From an uncultured Collinsella sp. (GTDB lineage: Bacteria > Actinomycetota > Coriobacteriia > Coriobacteriales > Coriobacteriaceae), in assembly GCA_900539735.1 (NCBI GenBank), contig UQDE01000001.1:117653-181652 (forward strand): a DNA stretch of 64,000 bases. The letters run 5' to 3'. Position numbers and translations under genes: made by a program. Position 1 is the first letter of the stretch. Every line of letters starts with the position of its first letter. Shown in pieces: positions 33,438-41,607 of the stretch. The notes under the pieces were generated by a model. That model had not been told where the DNA came from, searched no databases, and saw only the letters and a list, made by a program, of their open reading frames with translations.

Positions 33438-35354
33438 ATGGAAGAGGCCTATCGTCAAGCACGCAAGCGCGGCGAGCAAGGACGTCGACACGCCATTAGC
33501 CAAAGCGAGCATCCATACCTTACGGACCTCGATAGCTTGGTTGCTCAGCTCCCCTTAGGTCAGCGAGAGAATGTCGGCCTGCGGGATATTCCGCTCGAAA
33601 TGGTCGTCGGCACGGTCACCAAGGGCCGTCAGTCCGCCTTTTCGTGTAACTTTATGCCCCTGCTTCCGTTTAGCACCGAGTTCGCCCGCAAGTGGTCCAA
33701 CCTCTACGACATCCAGGTGACCGAGGGCTATCGCGACCCCGTCATCGTCACCGAGTTCATGCATCGGTTCTATGTCCAAGAAGGCAACAAACGCGTCAGT
33801 GTCCTCAAATTCCTAGACGCCCCGACGGTTTCGGCCAAGGTCACCCGTCTCTACCCCGGCACATGGGATTCCGTCGAAAGCCGCCTGTACGGCGAGTTCT
33901 GCGCGTTTTGGCGCGCCTGCCCCCTATACGAGATCGAGTTCTCGCGTGAGGGAAGCTACGAAACGCTCGCGAAGATGCTCGGTCAGAACCTTATCGAAAA
34001 ATGGCCGCAGAAAAAGGTCGACTACCTGCGCCACACTTTCCTGCTCTTTAAGCGTGCCTACCTTCGCGCAGGCGGCGATCACCTGGACATTACGCCCGCC
34101 GACGCCATGCTCGTCTACCTCAATGTGTACAACCAGGACCGCCTGCTGGATACGCCGACGGATATCGTCGTAAACCGCCTGTGCAAGATCTGGCGCGAGC
34201 TGGTCATTGCCGGCAAAAATGACGAGGACAAGGTCGATCTTGTCGAAGCACCGAGCGTCGACGAGGAGGAGACGCCCGCCAAGTCCACCTCTGGTGTGCT
34301 CAACTTCTTTATGGGCAAGACCGTCTACTCGACGGCCAACCCCCTGCGCATCGCCTTTATCCATGAGTTCCCCTGTGCGACGTCGAGCTGGGACAGCCTG
34401 CACGACCAAGGGCGTCAGTATCTCGATGAGCACTTTGGCGGTATCGTGCGCACCGAGGCGTTCGAGGACTGTCACGATCCGGATGTGTTCTACGCCGCCG
34501 TGGAAACGGCTGTCAAACATGGAGCAAACGTCATCTTCTCGACCTCGCACCGCCTGATGGAATACACGCTCAGGGCTGCCGTTGAGTATCCCCGGGTTCG
34601 GTTCCTCAACTGCTCTATCGGCCTTCCCCATCAAAGCGTCCGTTCGTACTTTGGCAAGATGTACGAGGCCAAGTTTCTGCTGGGCGCCCTTGCGGCCAGC
34701 ATGGCGGACAACCACCGCATCGGTTACCACGCGTCGGTCTTCGCCTCGGGCGCACTCAGCGAGATCAACGCCTTTGCGATTGGCGCCTCGCTGCTCGACC
34801 CGCGCGCGCAGGTCATCCTCACCTGGGGCGATGTTCCCGCCGGTGGTCTTGCCGAAGCCATGTGCCGCGAAGGCGTAAGCGTCATGACCGGCGCTGACAT
34901 GTCAAAGTCGCTCGAAGACCCAACGGCCTACGGGCTTCACCGCTTGGTCGACGGCAAAGTCACCGGCATCGCCATGCCCGTATGGAACTGGGGCCGTTAC
35001 TACGAGCTCATCGTTCGCAGCCTTCTTCACGGCACGTGGGACGAGACCAGCGACGACAACCAAGTGCGCGCTGTCAACTACTGGTATGGCATGAGCTCCG
35101 GAGTTATCGACATCCGTTACGCTCCGGGCCTACCCTACCAAACGCGCAAACTCGTGCAGTTGCTCCGCAACGGCATTGTTGAGGGATCCATCAACCCCTT
35201 TGGCGGCGAGCTCCACAGCCAGAACGGCGTGGTACAGATCGAAGGCTTCCCTCCGCTGCCGAGCACGCAGATTGTCGAGATGAATTGGCTGGCGGACAAC
35301 GTGGTAGGCACCATTCCGCAGCTCGACGATGAGCCGAAAGTCCCTGCCCTATGA
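33438..35354 (+). CDS. Cytosolic fusion of a ParB-like domain and a PnrA/BMP-type ligand-binding domain
   Basis: A 638-residue protein without signal peptide or lipobox. Residues about 45-135 resemble a ParB/Srx-type domain (IPLEMVVGTVTKGR ... FYVQEGNKRVSVLKFLDA), and about 290-600 resemble the basic membrane protein (PnrA/Med) periplasmic-binding fold (LRIAFIHEF, FEDCHDPDVFYAAVE, VIFSTSHRLMEY, GALAASMADNHRIGYHASVFASG, VLTWGDVP-like ILTWGDVP). PnrA-type domains normally bind nucleosides outside the cell as lipoproteins; here the module is cytosolic and joined to a domain otherwise known from DNA or nucleotide handling. ATG at 33438 with AGGGAG upstream. It overlaps the phosphoesterase gene by four bases (ATGA). 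Function is unknown. Confidence 0.75.
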   Translation: MEEAYRQARKRGEQGRRHAISQSEHPYLTDLDSLVAQLPLGQRENVGLRDIPLEMVVGTVTKGRQSAFSCNFMPLLPFSTEFARKWSNLYDIQVTEGYRDPVIVTEFMHRFYVQEGNKRVSVLKFLDAPTVSAKVTRLYPGTWDSVESRLYGEFCAFWRACPLYEIEFSREGSYETLAKMLGQNLIEKWPQKKVDYLRHTFLLFKRAYLRAGGDHLDITPADAMLVYLNVYNQDRLLDTPTDIVVNRLCKIWRELVIAGKNDEDKVDLVEAPSVDEEETPAKSTSGVLNFFMGKTVYSTANPLRIAFIHEFPCATSSWDSLHDQGRQYLDEHFGGIVRTEAFEDCHDPDVFYAAVETAVKHGANVIFSTSHRLMEYTLRAAVEYPRVRFLNCSIGLPHQSVRSYFGKMYEAKFLLGALAASMADNHRIGYHASVFASGALSEINAFAIGASLLDPRAQVILTWGDVPAGGLAEAMCREGVSVMTGADMSKSLEDPTAYGLHRLVDGKVTGIAMPVWNWGRYYELIVRSLLHGTWDETSDDNQVRAVNYWYGMSSGVIDIRYAPGLPYQTRKLVQLLRNGIVEGSINPFGGELHSQNGVVQIEGFPPLPSTQIVEMNWLADNVVGTIPQLDDEPKVPAL

Positions 35355-36061
35355 AAATCCTTGCAATAGCCGATACCGAAGAACGATGCCTTTGGGAGTG
35401 CTTTCGCAAGGAACGCTTTGAGGGAGTCGACCTGATTTTGTCCGCCGGCGATCTGGACCCGGACTATCTTGAGTTTTTGGTTACGGTCATCAACAAACCG
35501 CTCATCTACGTGCGCGGCAATCACGATGACCGCTACGCACGTCATGCACCGGGCGGATGTATCTGCGTGGAAGACAGCGTGTACACGTACCGAGGGATTC
35601 GCATTGCGGGCCTTGGCGGGTCCATGCGTTATCGCGACGGCGCCAACATGTACACCGAACGCGAGATGTCCAAGCGCATGCGTAAGCTGTCGCGTAAGGT
35701 TAGGATGGTCGGCGGGTGCGACATTCTGCTTACCCATGCACCCGCCGCCGGTATGGGTGATCTGGACGATCTGCCGCATCGAGGATTCGAATGCTTTAAC
35801 ACAGCACTCGAATCCTGGAATCCCGACTACATGGTGCACGGACATGTGCACCAAAGCTACGGTTGCGATTTTCAGCGCGAGCGTCAGCATGTGTGTGGAA
35901 CGACGATCATCAACGCCTGCGGCTATACGCAGTTTGAGCTCGACCAGACGCACTACCCCATCCGCGGCTGGCAAGCAGCCTGGCTCAACTCACAAACCAT
36001 GCGCCGCGAGCTCAAACGCCACGAAGCCATCGAGTCCTCAACGGCCAGAACACCCTGGTAA
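35351..36061 (+). CDS. Calcineurin-like metallophosphoesterase
   Basis: A 236-residue cytosolic hydrolase of the YfcE/Mre11-like superfamily. GDLDPDY, RGNHDDRYA, LLTHAPAAG and VHGHVHQS are the metal-site motifs II to V. Motif I is IADTEER, where the usual DxH has Asp but Glu in place of His. The start ATG overlaps the stop of the ParB/PnrA-like gene (ATGA), so the pair is translationally coupled. The substrate is not known; the neighbour suggests a nucleoside- or nucleotide-related signal. Confidence 0.88.
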   Translation: MKILAIADTEERCLWECFRKERFEGVDLILSAGDLDPDYLEFLVTVINKPLIYVRGNHDDRYARHAPGGCICVEDSVYTYRGIRIAGLGGSMRYRDGANMYTEREMSKRMRKLSRKVRMVGGCDILLTHAPAAGMGDLDDLPHRGFECFNTALESWNPDYMVHGHVHQSYGCDFQRERQHVCGTTIINACGYTQFELDQTHYPIRGWQAAWLNSQTMRRELKRHEAIESSTARTPW

Positions 36062-36100
36062 CCACCACAAAGAGGACACTGTCCCCTTTGTGGTGCTTTT
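36061..36100 (+). terminator. Hairpin terminator of the phosphoesterase gene (GGGACAG family)
   Basis: Stem CACCACAAAG/CTTTGTGGTG with GAGGACACTGTCCC inside, followed by CTTTT. The left arm begins at the stop codon. Confidence 0.8.
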
Positions 36101-36111
36101 GACGCGATAGC

Positions 36112-36150
36112 AAGAAACCCGGTCCTGCACGAGGCAGAACCGGGTTTCTT
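36112..36150 (-). terminator. Intrinsic terminator of rplKA (bidirectional shape)
   Basis: Stem AAGAAACCCGGT/ACCGGGTTTCTT with an inner CTGC/GCAG pair. It is 37 bases past the rplA stop and followed on the minus strand by GCTATCG; the arms themselves carry T-rich ends on both strands. Confidence 0.8.
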
Positions 36151-36186
36151 TAGCAATGCTTACTTTGCTCAGGCAGTAACTAAGAG

Positions 36187-36894
36187 TTACTCAGCCAGGA
36201 AGTCGCGCTGGACAGCGGGATCGACCTTGACGCCAGGGCCCATGGTGGAAGACACGGAGATGGACTTGACGTACTTACCCTTAGCAGAAGAGGGCTTGAC
36301 GCGCAGAATCTCGGTGTACAGGGCAGCGTAGTTCTCGACGAGCTGCTGCTCAGAGAAGGACTTCTTGCCCAGGGGCACGTGGCAGATGCCATAGCGGTCA
36401 GCGCGGTACTCAACGCGGCCAGCCTTGAGCTCGGAGACCATCTTGGCGACGTCCATGGTCACGGTGCCGAGCTTGGGGTTCGGCATGAGGCCACGGGGAC
36501 CAAGGATCTTACCGATGCGGCCAACCTTGGCCATCATGTTCGGCGTAGCGATAGCGGCGTCGAAGTTGATCTCGCCCTTCTGAATCTGGGCGACGAGCTC
36601 GTCGGAACCGATGATGTCGGCGCCGGCAGCCTCGGCCTCGCGGGCCTTCTCGCCCTCGGCGAAGACGGCAACACGAACGGTCTTGCCGGTGCCGTGGGGC
36701 AGGGAGATGGAACCACGGATGTTCTGGTCAGCCTTACGAGTATCGATGCCCAGACGGAAGTGGGCCTCGACGGTCTCGTCGAACTTGGCGGTGTCGAGCT
36801 CCTTGATGAGCTTGGCAGCCTGAAGGGGGGTGTAGAGCGTGGCGCGGTCGATCTTCTCGGCAGCGGCGTTATAGCTCTTACCATGCTTAGCCAT
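36187..36894 (-). CDS. rplA: 50S ribosomal protein L1
   Basis: Binds 23S rRNA at the L1 stalk and helps release E-site tRNA. The 235-residue product has [11 protein letters not shown], the [15 protein letters not shown] signature (about 130-145) and the C-terminal [17 protein letters not shown]. Start chosen at ATG 36892-36894, eight bases after GGAGG; another ATG two codons upstream is only two bases from it. Second gene after rplK, 117 bases downstream. Confidence 0.98.
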   Translation of the reverse strand: MAKHGKSYNAAAEKIDRATLYTPLQAAKLIKELDTAKFDETVEAHFRLGIDTRKADQNIRGSISLPHGTGKTVRVAVFAEGEKAREAEAAGADIIGSDELVAQIQKGEINFDAAIATPNMMAKVGRIGKILGPRGLMPNPKLGTVTMDVAKMVSELKAGRVEYRADRYGICHVPLGKKSFSEQQLVENYAALYTEILRVKPSSAKGKYVKSISVSSTMGPGVKVDPAVQRDFLAE

Positions 36895-37011
36895 GTGCAT
36901 TACCTCCTGTGGTTAAACGGGCGTGAGCCCTCCCACATCGTATCGTGTGCCCTATTGCACACATTTAACGGGCGCCCCGGTCGGAGCACCCGTCGTTACC
37001 ATAAGAAACCG

Positions 37012-37440
37012 CTACTCAGCGATGGTGACGCCCATGGAACGGGCGGTACCGGCGATGATCTTCTTAGCGGCGTCAATGTCGTTGGCATTGAGGTCCGGCA
37101 TCTTGATCTCGGCGATCTTGGTGAGCTGCTCCTGGGAGAGCTGACCAACCTTGTCAGCCTGGGGCTTAGCGGAACCAGACTTGAGGTTCAGCTCCTTCTT
37201 GATAAGGTGAGCCGCCGGCGGGGTCTTGGTGATGAAGGAGAAGGACTTGTCCTCGTAGACAGAGATCTCAACGGGGATGATGTCGCCCTTCTTGTCCTGC
37301 GTCTCGGCGTTAAAGGCCTGGCAGAACTGCATGATGTTCACGCCAGCAGCGCCCAGGGCGGGGCCGACGGGAGGAGCGGGGTTAGCTGCACCAGCAGGAA
37401 TCTGGAGCTTAATGACGTTGGCAACCTTCTTCTCAGCCAT
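37012..37440 (-). CDS. rplK: 50S ribosomal protein L11
   Basis: GTPase-centre protein of the large subunit and sensor for the stringent response. The 142-residue sequence carries [32 protein letters not shown] and [13 protein letters not shown]. Start chosen at ATG 37438-37440, six bases after AAAGGA; an ATG two codons earlier directly abuts that site. It lies 120 bases downstream of nusG in the secE-nusG-rplK-rplA order. Confidence 0.98.
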   Translation of the reverse strand: MAEKKVANVIKLQIPAGAANPAPPVGPALGAAGVNIMQFCQAFNAETQDKKGDIIPVEISVYEDKSFSFITKTPPAAHLIKKELNLKSGSAKPQADKVGQLSQEQLTKIAEIKMPDLNANDIDAAKKIIAGTARSMGVTIAE

Positions 37441-37560
37441 GGTCATTCCTTTCGAATCACGAGTGTGAAGTACTTGCTATATCGTAAGCACGCACGTGTT
37501 AGAAGCACTCCTGAGATGAGCAGTCACAGAAGAAGCACGCTCGCGCGAACGGACGAAAAC

Positions 37561-38097
37561 TTAAGCGATGACAGCGACCTGGTTAAAGTCGAGCTCGACC
37601 GGCGTCTCGCGGCCAAAGATCATCAGCGTGACCTTGAGCTTGCCAGCCTCGGTGTTAACCTCGGAGACCTTGCCATCAAAGTCGGTAAGCGGGCCATCGG
37701 TGACGCGGACGGACGTACCGACCTCAATATCAACCGAGGTGCGCTTGGGCGAATCGCCCTTACCGGGACGACGAGTCATCTTGTTGTACTCGTCGCGGGA
37801 AAGCGGAGCGGGCTTGCCGTTGCCGCCTAGGAAACCGGTGACGCCAGGCGTGTTACGAACACACGTCCAAGCATCGTCATCCATCTCCATGCGGACCAGG
37901 ACATAACCCGGGAAAATCTTGGAATCCTTGGTCTCACGCTTGCCACCCTCTTTAATCTCGGTGACGCGCTCCATAGGAATCTCGATATCAAAGATACGGT
38001 CCTGCATGCCCATAGTCTCGATGCGATGCTCGAGATCGGACTTAACGCGGTTCTCGTATCCAGAGTAAGTGTGAACGACGTACCAACGCTTAGACAT
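37561..38097 (-). CDS. nusG: Transcription termination/antitermination factor NusG
   Basis: RNA polymerase-associated elongation factor that links transcription to Rho and to the ribosome. The 178-residue protein has the NGN domain ([34 protein letters not shown]) and a C-terminal KOW domain ([18 protein letters not shown]). ATG 38095-38097 follows GAGGGG by seven bases; the gene starts three bases after the secE stop. Confidence 0.98.
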   Translation of the reverse strand: MSKRWYVVHTYSGYENRVKSDLEHRIETMGMQDRIFDIEIPMERVTEIKEGGKRETKDSKIFPGYVLVRMEMDDDAWTCVRNTPGVTGFLGGNGKPAPLSRDEYNKMTRRPGKGDSPKRTSVDIEVGTSVRVTDGPLTDFDGKVSEVNTEAGKLKVTLMIFGRETPVELDFNQVAVIA

Positions 38098-38100
38098 GGT

Positions 38101-38439
38101 TTAGCCCCTCAATCCAGAGAACAGAGCAAGAGCCTCGCCAAAGCCAGCATCGAGCAGAGCGATGACGACGCCGACGACGATCAGAGAAGCGCAAACGACA
38201 ACCGAGTAGTTCACGAGCTCCTTCTTATCGGGCCACGTGACACGCTTCATCTCGGACTTGACCGAAGCGAAATACTTCTTGGTGCGGGCGAAGAAACCAG
38301 GCTTCTCGTTCTTCTTGGACTTCGCAGCCTTCTCGTTCTTCTTGGCAACGGCCTTCTTGGCCTCAACCTTGGAGTTGGCGGCAGCTTTGTTGGCAGGTGC
38401 CGGCTGCTGAGCCTTCTTCTTGTTCTTCTTGTTGGCCAT
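38101..38439 (-). CDS. secE: Protein translocase subunit SecE
   Basis: Clamp subunit of the SecYEG channel. The 112-residue protein has a Lys/Ala-rich cytoplasmic N-terminus (about 1-48), the conserved amphipathic segment ASVKSEMKRVTWPDKKEL and one transmembrane helix (about 78-100). ATG 38437-38439 follows GGAGG by eight bases. Operon with nusG. Confidence 0.96.
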   Translation of the reverse strand: MANKKNKKKAQQPAPANKAAANSKVEAKKAVAKKNEKAAKSKKNEKPGFFARTKKYFASVKSEMKRVTWPDKKELVNYSVVVCASLIVVGVVIALLDAGFGEALALFSGLRG

Positions 38440-38515
38440 TTGGGTTACCTCCGCGCAATGCGCTTATACATGAGTAAACCGTAAGCCCCCAAGTGGGAGC
38501 TTACGGAATAATGAC

Positions 38516-38591
38516 TGGCACGCCAGGAAGGACTCGAACCCTCAACACTCGGTTTTGGAGACCGATGCTCTACCAATTGAACTACTGGCGT
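38516..38591 (-). tRNA. tRNA-Trp (anticodon CCA)
   Basis: Acceptor ACGCCAG/CTGGCGT, anticodon loop CTCCAAA between CGGT/ACCG-type pairs, T-loop GGTTCGAGTCC, discriminator G and an encoded CCA end. It lies between rpmG and secE, a common place for tRNA-Trp. Confidence 0.95.
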
Positions 38592-38604
38592 ATGTGACTA
38601 GAGA

Positions 38605-38754
38605 CTAGCGAGTCTCTTTGTGCAGCGTGTGGTGACGGCACCAGGGGCAATACTTCTTGATCTCCATACGATCAGGCATGGTCGACTTGTTCTTGGTGGT
38701 CGTATAGTTGCGGCGCTTGCACTCAGTGCACGCAAGAGTAACTAGAGTACGCAT
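38605..38754 (-). CDS. rpmG: 50S ribosomal protein L33
   Basis: Small large-subunit protein of 49 residues. It starts [19 protein letters not shown] and has CTEC and CPWC, so it is the zinc-binding (four-Cys) form; a zinc-free paralogue, if present, is not in the window. The ATG 38752-38754 is preceded by AGGATAC. It is 13 bases upstream of tRNA-Trp, in the same direction as secE-nusG. Confidence 0.95.
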   Translation of the reverse strand: MRTLVTLACTECKRRNYTTTKNKSTMPDRMEIKKYCPWCRHHTLHKETR

Positions 38755-38974
38755 GTATCCTGAACCTTTCATTTCCGCCCCGTACGGGCACGAGTTGTTA
38801 CTTTATCAGCTCCACGTAAGTGCTGTCAATGAAAACCTCGAGTCAATTGGTTCTCGGTGGATCCATTCATATTTGGAACACATCAATGAAGCCATCGAGA
38901 GCTAATCGACGGTGCATCCAGGACCATTATCGATCCTCTCGACACCAGCAACGGCTCAATATCCATTGCAGAAA

Positions 38975-39006
38975 AGAACCCGGCACCCCTATAAGTGCCG
39001 GGTTCT
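38975..39006 (-). terminator. Intrinsic terminator of tuf
   Basis: Perfect 12-bp stem AGAACCCGGCAC/GTGCCGGGTTCT with an 8-base loop, followed on the minus strand by TTTC. It starts 27 bases past the tuf stop. The 220 bases between it and rpmG hold no gene that I can see. Confidence 0.88.
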
Positions 39007-39033
39007 CTAAGTCAGCTATATCAAAGAGCTAAT

Positions 39034-40224
39034 TTACTCAATGATCGTGGAGACGATGCCCGAACCGACGGTGTGGCCACCCTCGCGGATAGCGAAGCGC
39101 AGGCCCTCCTCCATGGCGATCGGGTGGATGAGGTCGCCCTCGATGGTGATGTGGTCACCAGGCATAGCCATCTCGGTGCCCTCGGGGAGCTTGACCGTAC
39201 CGGTAACGTCGGTGGTACGGAAGTAGAACTGAGGACGATAACCATCGAAGAACGGGGTGTGACGGCCGCCCTCCTCCTTGGTCAGAACGTAGATCTCGCC
39301 GGTGAACTTGGTGTGCGGGGTAACCGAACCGGGCTTGCAGAGAACCTGGCCGCGCTCGATGTCCTCACGCTTGATGCCGCGGAGCAGCAGACCGACGTTG
39401 TCGCCAGCCTCGCAGAAGTCCATGGACTTACGGAACATCTCGATACCGGTAACGACGGTGTTCTGGGTATCCTTGATGCCGACGATCTCGACGGGCTCGT
39501 TGAGCTTGAGCTCACCGCGCTCGACACGGCCAGTAGCAACGGTACCACGGCCGGAGATGGTCATAACGTCCTCAACGGCCATCAGGAACGGGAGGTCGTT
39601 GTTACGAGCAGGCGTCGGGATGTACTCGTCGACGGCCTTCATGAGCTCGCGAATGGCGTCCATCCACTTGGCGTCGCCCTCGAGAGCGCCCAGAGCGGAG
39701 CCACGGATGACGGGGATGTCGTCGCCGGGGAAATCGTACTCGGAGAGGAGCTCACGGGTCTCCATCTCGACGAGGTCGATGAGCTCGTCATCGTCGACCA
39801 TGTCGCACTTGTTCAGGAAGACGACGATGTAGGGAACGCCGACCTGACGGGCGAGCAGGATGTGCTCGCGGGTCTGAGCCATGGGGCCGTCGGTAGCAGC
39901 GATGACCAGGATAGCGCCGTCCATCTGAGCAGCACCGGAGATCATGTTCTTGACGTAGTCAGCGTGGCCCGGGCAGTCAACGTGAGCGTAGTGACGGGCA
40001 GCGGTCTCGTACTCAACGTGGGAGACGGAGATCGTGATGCCGCGCTCGCGCTCCTCGGGAGCCTTGTCGATGTTCTCGAACGCAGTGAAGTCAGCCTTGC
40101 AGCCCTCGGTCTCGGAGAGAACCTTGGTGATGGCAGCGGTCAGCGTGGTCTTGCCGTGGTCGACGTGACCAATGGTGCCGATGTTAACATGCGGCTTAGT
40201 GCGCTCAAACTTCTCTTTGGCCAT
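39034..40224 (-). CDS. tuf: Elongation factor Tu
   Basis: GTPase that brings aminoacyl-tRNA to the ribosome, 396 residues. G1 GHVDHGKT, switch [16 protein letters not shown]3 DCPGHADYV and G4 NKCD are present, with domains 2 and 3 intact. ATG 40222-40224 follows GGAGG by five bases; an upstream extension of the frame lacks similarity. The C-terminal EGGHTVGSG differs from the more common EGGRTVGAG at one residue. The gene follows tRNA-Met, tRNA-Thr and tRNA-Tyr, the arrangement known from tufB operons, and is probably expressed from the promoter at 40631-40660. Confidence 0.98.
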   Translation of the reverse strand: MAKEKFERTKPHVNIGTIGHVDHGKTTLTAAITKVLSETEGCKADFTAFENIDKAPEERERGITISVSHVEYETAARHYAHVDCPGHADYVKNMISGAAQMDGAILVIAATDGPMAQTREHILLARQVGVPYIVVFLNKCDMVDDDELIDLVEMETRELLSEYDFPGDDIPVIRGSALGALEGDAKWMDAIRELMKAVDEYIPTPARNNDLPFLMAVEDVMTISGRGTVATGRVERGELKLNEPVEIVGIKDTQNTVVTGIEMFRKSMDFCEAGDNVGLLLRGIKREDIERGQVLCKPGSVTPHTKFTGEIYVLTKEEGGRHTPFFDGYRPQFYFRTTDVTGTVKLPEGTEMAMPGDHITIEGDLIHPIAMEEGLRFAIREGGHTVGSGIVSTIIE

Positions 40225-40320
40225 AAAGCCCTCCTCTAAACAGGTCGTCCCCGGACGGGACTTTGCCTTTATACCATAGTGGCCTCTCAACATACTATTG
40301 AGAAGCCACCGTGTTACCTA

Positions 40321-40397
40321 TGGTAGCGGTGACTGGATTCGAACCAGTGACGCCACGGGTATGAACCGTGTGCTCTAACCAACTGAGCTACACCGCC
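40321..40397 (-). tRNA. tRNA-Met (anticodon CAT), probably elongator
   Basis: A 77-base cloverleaf with acceptor GGCGGTG, anticodon loop TTCATAC, T-loop GGTTCGAATCC and encoded CCA. The sequence resembles elongator tRNA-Met; a lysidine-modified tRNA-Ile2 cannot be excluded from the primary sequence. Confidence 0.9.
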
Positions 40398-40400
40398 GGA

Positions 40401-40476
40401 TGGAGCCTGCAACCAGACTTGAACTGGTGACCTCTTCGTTACCAACGAAGTGCTCTACCGACTGAGCTATACAGGC
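40401..40476 (-). tRNA. tRNA-Thr (anticodon GGT)
   Basis: Acceptor GCCTGTA/TGCAGGC, anticodon loop TTGGTAA in the CTTCG/CGAAG stem, T-loop GTTCAAGTC and encoded CCA. Confidence 0.95.
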
Positions 40477-40486
40477 ACTTGACGGG

Positions 40487-40568
40487 TGGGAGCTATAGGA
40501 TTCGAACCTATGTAGGCAGAGCCAACGGGTTTACAGCCCGTCCCCATTAACCACTCGGGCAAACTCCC
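40487..40568 (-). tRNA. tRNA-Tyr (anticodon GTA)
   Basis: Type II tRNA with a long variable arm (CTCTGCCTACAT region), acceptor GGGAG/CTCCC, anticodon loop CTGTAAA in a CGGG/CCCG stem. The 3' end reads discriminator A followed by CCC, so CCA is not encoded, unlike its neighbours. Confidence 0.93.
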
Positions 40569-40630
40569 AATCGTTCAAGTATCCGCAGGTCCTTTGGTCT
40601 TTTGGACCGCCGCCCCCGCGAACGAAAAAG

Positions 40631-40660
40631 ATAATACGATGCAACCTTGGGGGCTGTCAA
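40631..40660 (-). promoter_or_regulatory. Strong sigma-A promoter of the tRNA-tuf operon
   Basis: Minus-strand consensus TTGACA (40655-40660), 18 bases, TATTAT (40631-40636), 63 bases before tRNA-Tyr. It is the best promoter match in the window. Confidence 0.8.
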
Positions 40661-40872
40661 CGAAAACCTCTAGATACACGGTGCCGGGCGTATCTATATA
40701 GCTGTGAACTGCGGTTTTGTTGAGTTTGGATATGAAGGACGGTGGTTTTAGATACTGAGGTGACATTTCCCGAGGTAACACTTTGGTGTAGTAGAGTACA
40801 CCTTCAGAATCGAACTTCGATACCGGCTTAATTGCATCTATATATAGCTCGAGATCGGGCTTCCGCGGCAGA

Positions 40873-40968
40873 TTCGAGCGTGGATTTTCTCCCGTTTGAA
40901 ATCGAGCGTGGATAATCTCCCACTTTTGGCGTGTTTCTGAGGCCAACGCGGCAGATTATCCACGCTCG
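40873..40968. repeat. Inverted and direct repeats, CGAGCGTGGAT family
   Basis: TCGAGCGTGGAT occurs at 40874 and again 28 bases later at 40902, both followed by a TCTCCC-containing tail; the second copy is mirrored by AGATTATCCACGCTCG at 40953-40968. It lies in the 740-base gene-free stretch between tRNA-Tyr and tRNA-Thr. Confidence 0.8.
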
Positions 40969-40999
40969 GCCAGGATGATTGAGACCGGTCCGGCCTTTG

Positions 41000-41216
41000 T
41001 CTCGATCTGTAACAGTTAGAGAACATTTTCTCCCCTATCTGTTACATATCGAGATATTACGCAGAGACCCCCGCTTACGTCTCATTCTGTAACAGTTAGA
41101 TAGGTTTTCCTCCCCCATCTGTTATAGATCGAGATGTTTTTCTGCTAGCACCTGGCATTGTCTCGATCTGTAACAGTTAGAAACGATTAAACCGTCTTGG
41201 TGTTACAGATTGAGAC
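41000..41216. repeat. Triple palindrome array, about 80-bp period
   Basis: Three hairpin-forming units begin at 41000, 41080 and 41160. Each starts TCTCGATCTGTAACAG or TCTCATTCTGTAACAG followed by TTAGA, and ends in CTGTTACATATCGAGA or a variant (GTGTTACAGATTGAGA in the third), so each unit of 55-57 bases is one long inverted repeat. Loops differ in sequence. No coding frame is convincing. Confidence 0.88.
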
Positions 41217-41308
41217 AAATTGGGGAACGAGACGGACGCCGAGCCTGATAACTCGCCAAAAAAAGAAACGGACTCTGTCCCATATAGAGACAGAGCCCGA
41301 AACTCTCA

Positions 41309-41383
41309 TGGAGCCAGTGACAGGAATCGAACCTGCAACCCACTGATTACAAATCAGTTGCGCTACCGTTGCGCCACACTGGC
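41309..41383 (-). tRNA. tRNA-Thr (anticodon TGT)
   Basis: Acceptor GCCAGTG/CACTGGC, D-arm GGCGCAACGGTAGCGC, anticodon loop TTTGTAA, T-loop GGTTCGATTCC and encoded CCA. Single gene downstream of the palindrome array. Confidence 0.95.
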
Positions 41384-41530
41384 ACACTTGGCGCTTTCGC
41401 GCGAAGCCTGTTAAGAATAAAGGAATTACGGACGGGGCGCAACAGACCACACGGCGTTATACAAATATGCAAAATCCAGCAACAACAGGTACCAGGCCCG
41501 TTCATTTCTGTCGGTTCGCCCTCAATCTCA

Positions 41531-41603
41531 AAACCATTCGTCAGAACGAATAGTTTTAATTACAATTGCTATATATAAAACTATTCGTTTTGACGAAGGG
41601 TTT
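41531..41603. promoter_or_regulatory. Mirror-image operator-like sites before the HTH-HipA-like gene
   Basis: A 27-base left arm (41531-41557) and its inverted copy (41577-41603, two mismatches) flank an AT-rich 19-base centre. Each arm contains the dyad ATTCGT-4-ACGAAT. The right arm overlaps the ribosome-binding site of the gene, so a bound protein would block both transcription and access of RNA polymerase to the start. Confidence 0.75.
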
Positions 41604-41607
41604 CGTG

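Noticed and set aside
40321..40397. Possible tRNA-Ile2 (CAT anticodon, lysidine-modified)
   Set aside because: Sequence resembles elongator tRNA-Met and its operon neighbours fit; the identity cannot be decided by primary sequence, so Met was preferred.
40575..40946. A 123-codon minus-strand frame overlapping the tRNA-tuf promoter
   Set aside because: The strongest promoter of the window (40631-40660) lies inside it and its 5' part is in a repeat cluster; no ribosome-binding site or domain is seen.
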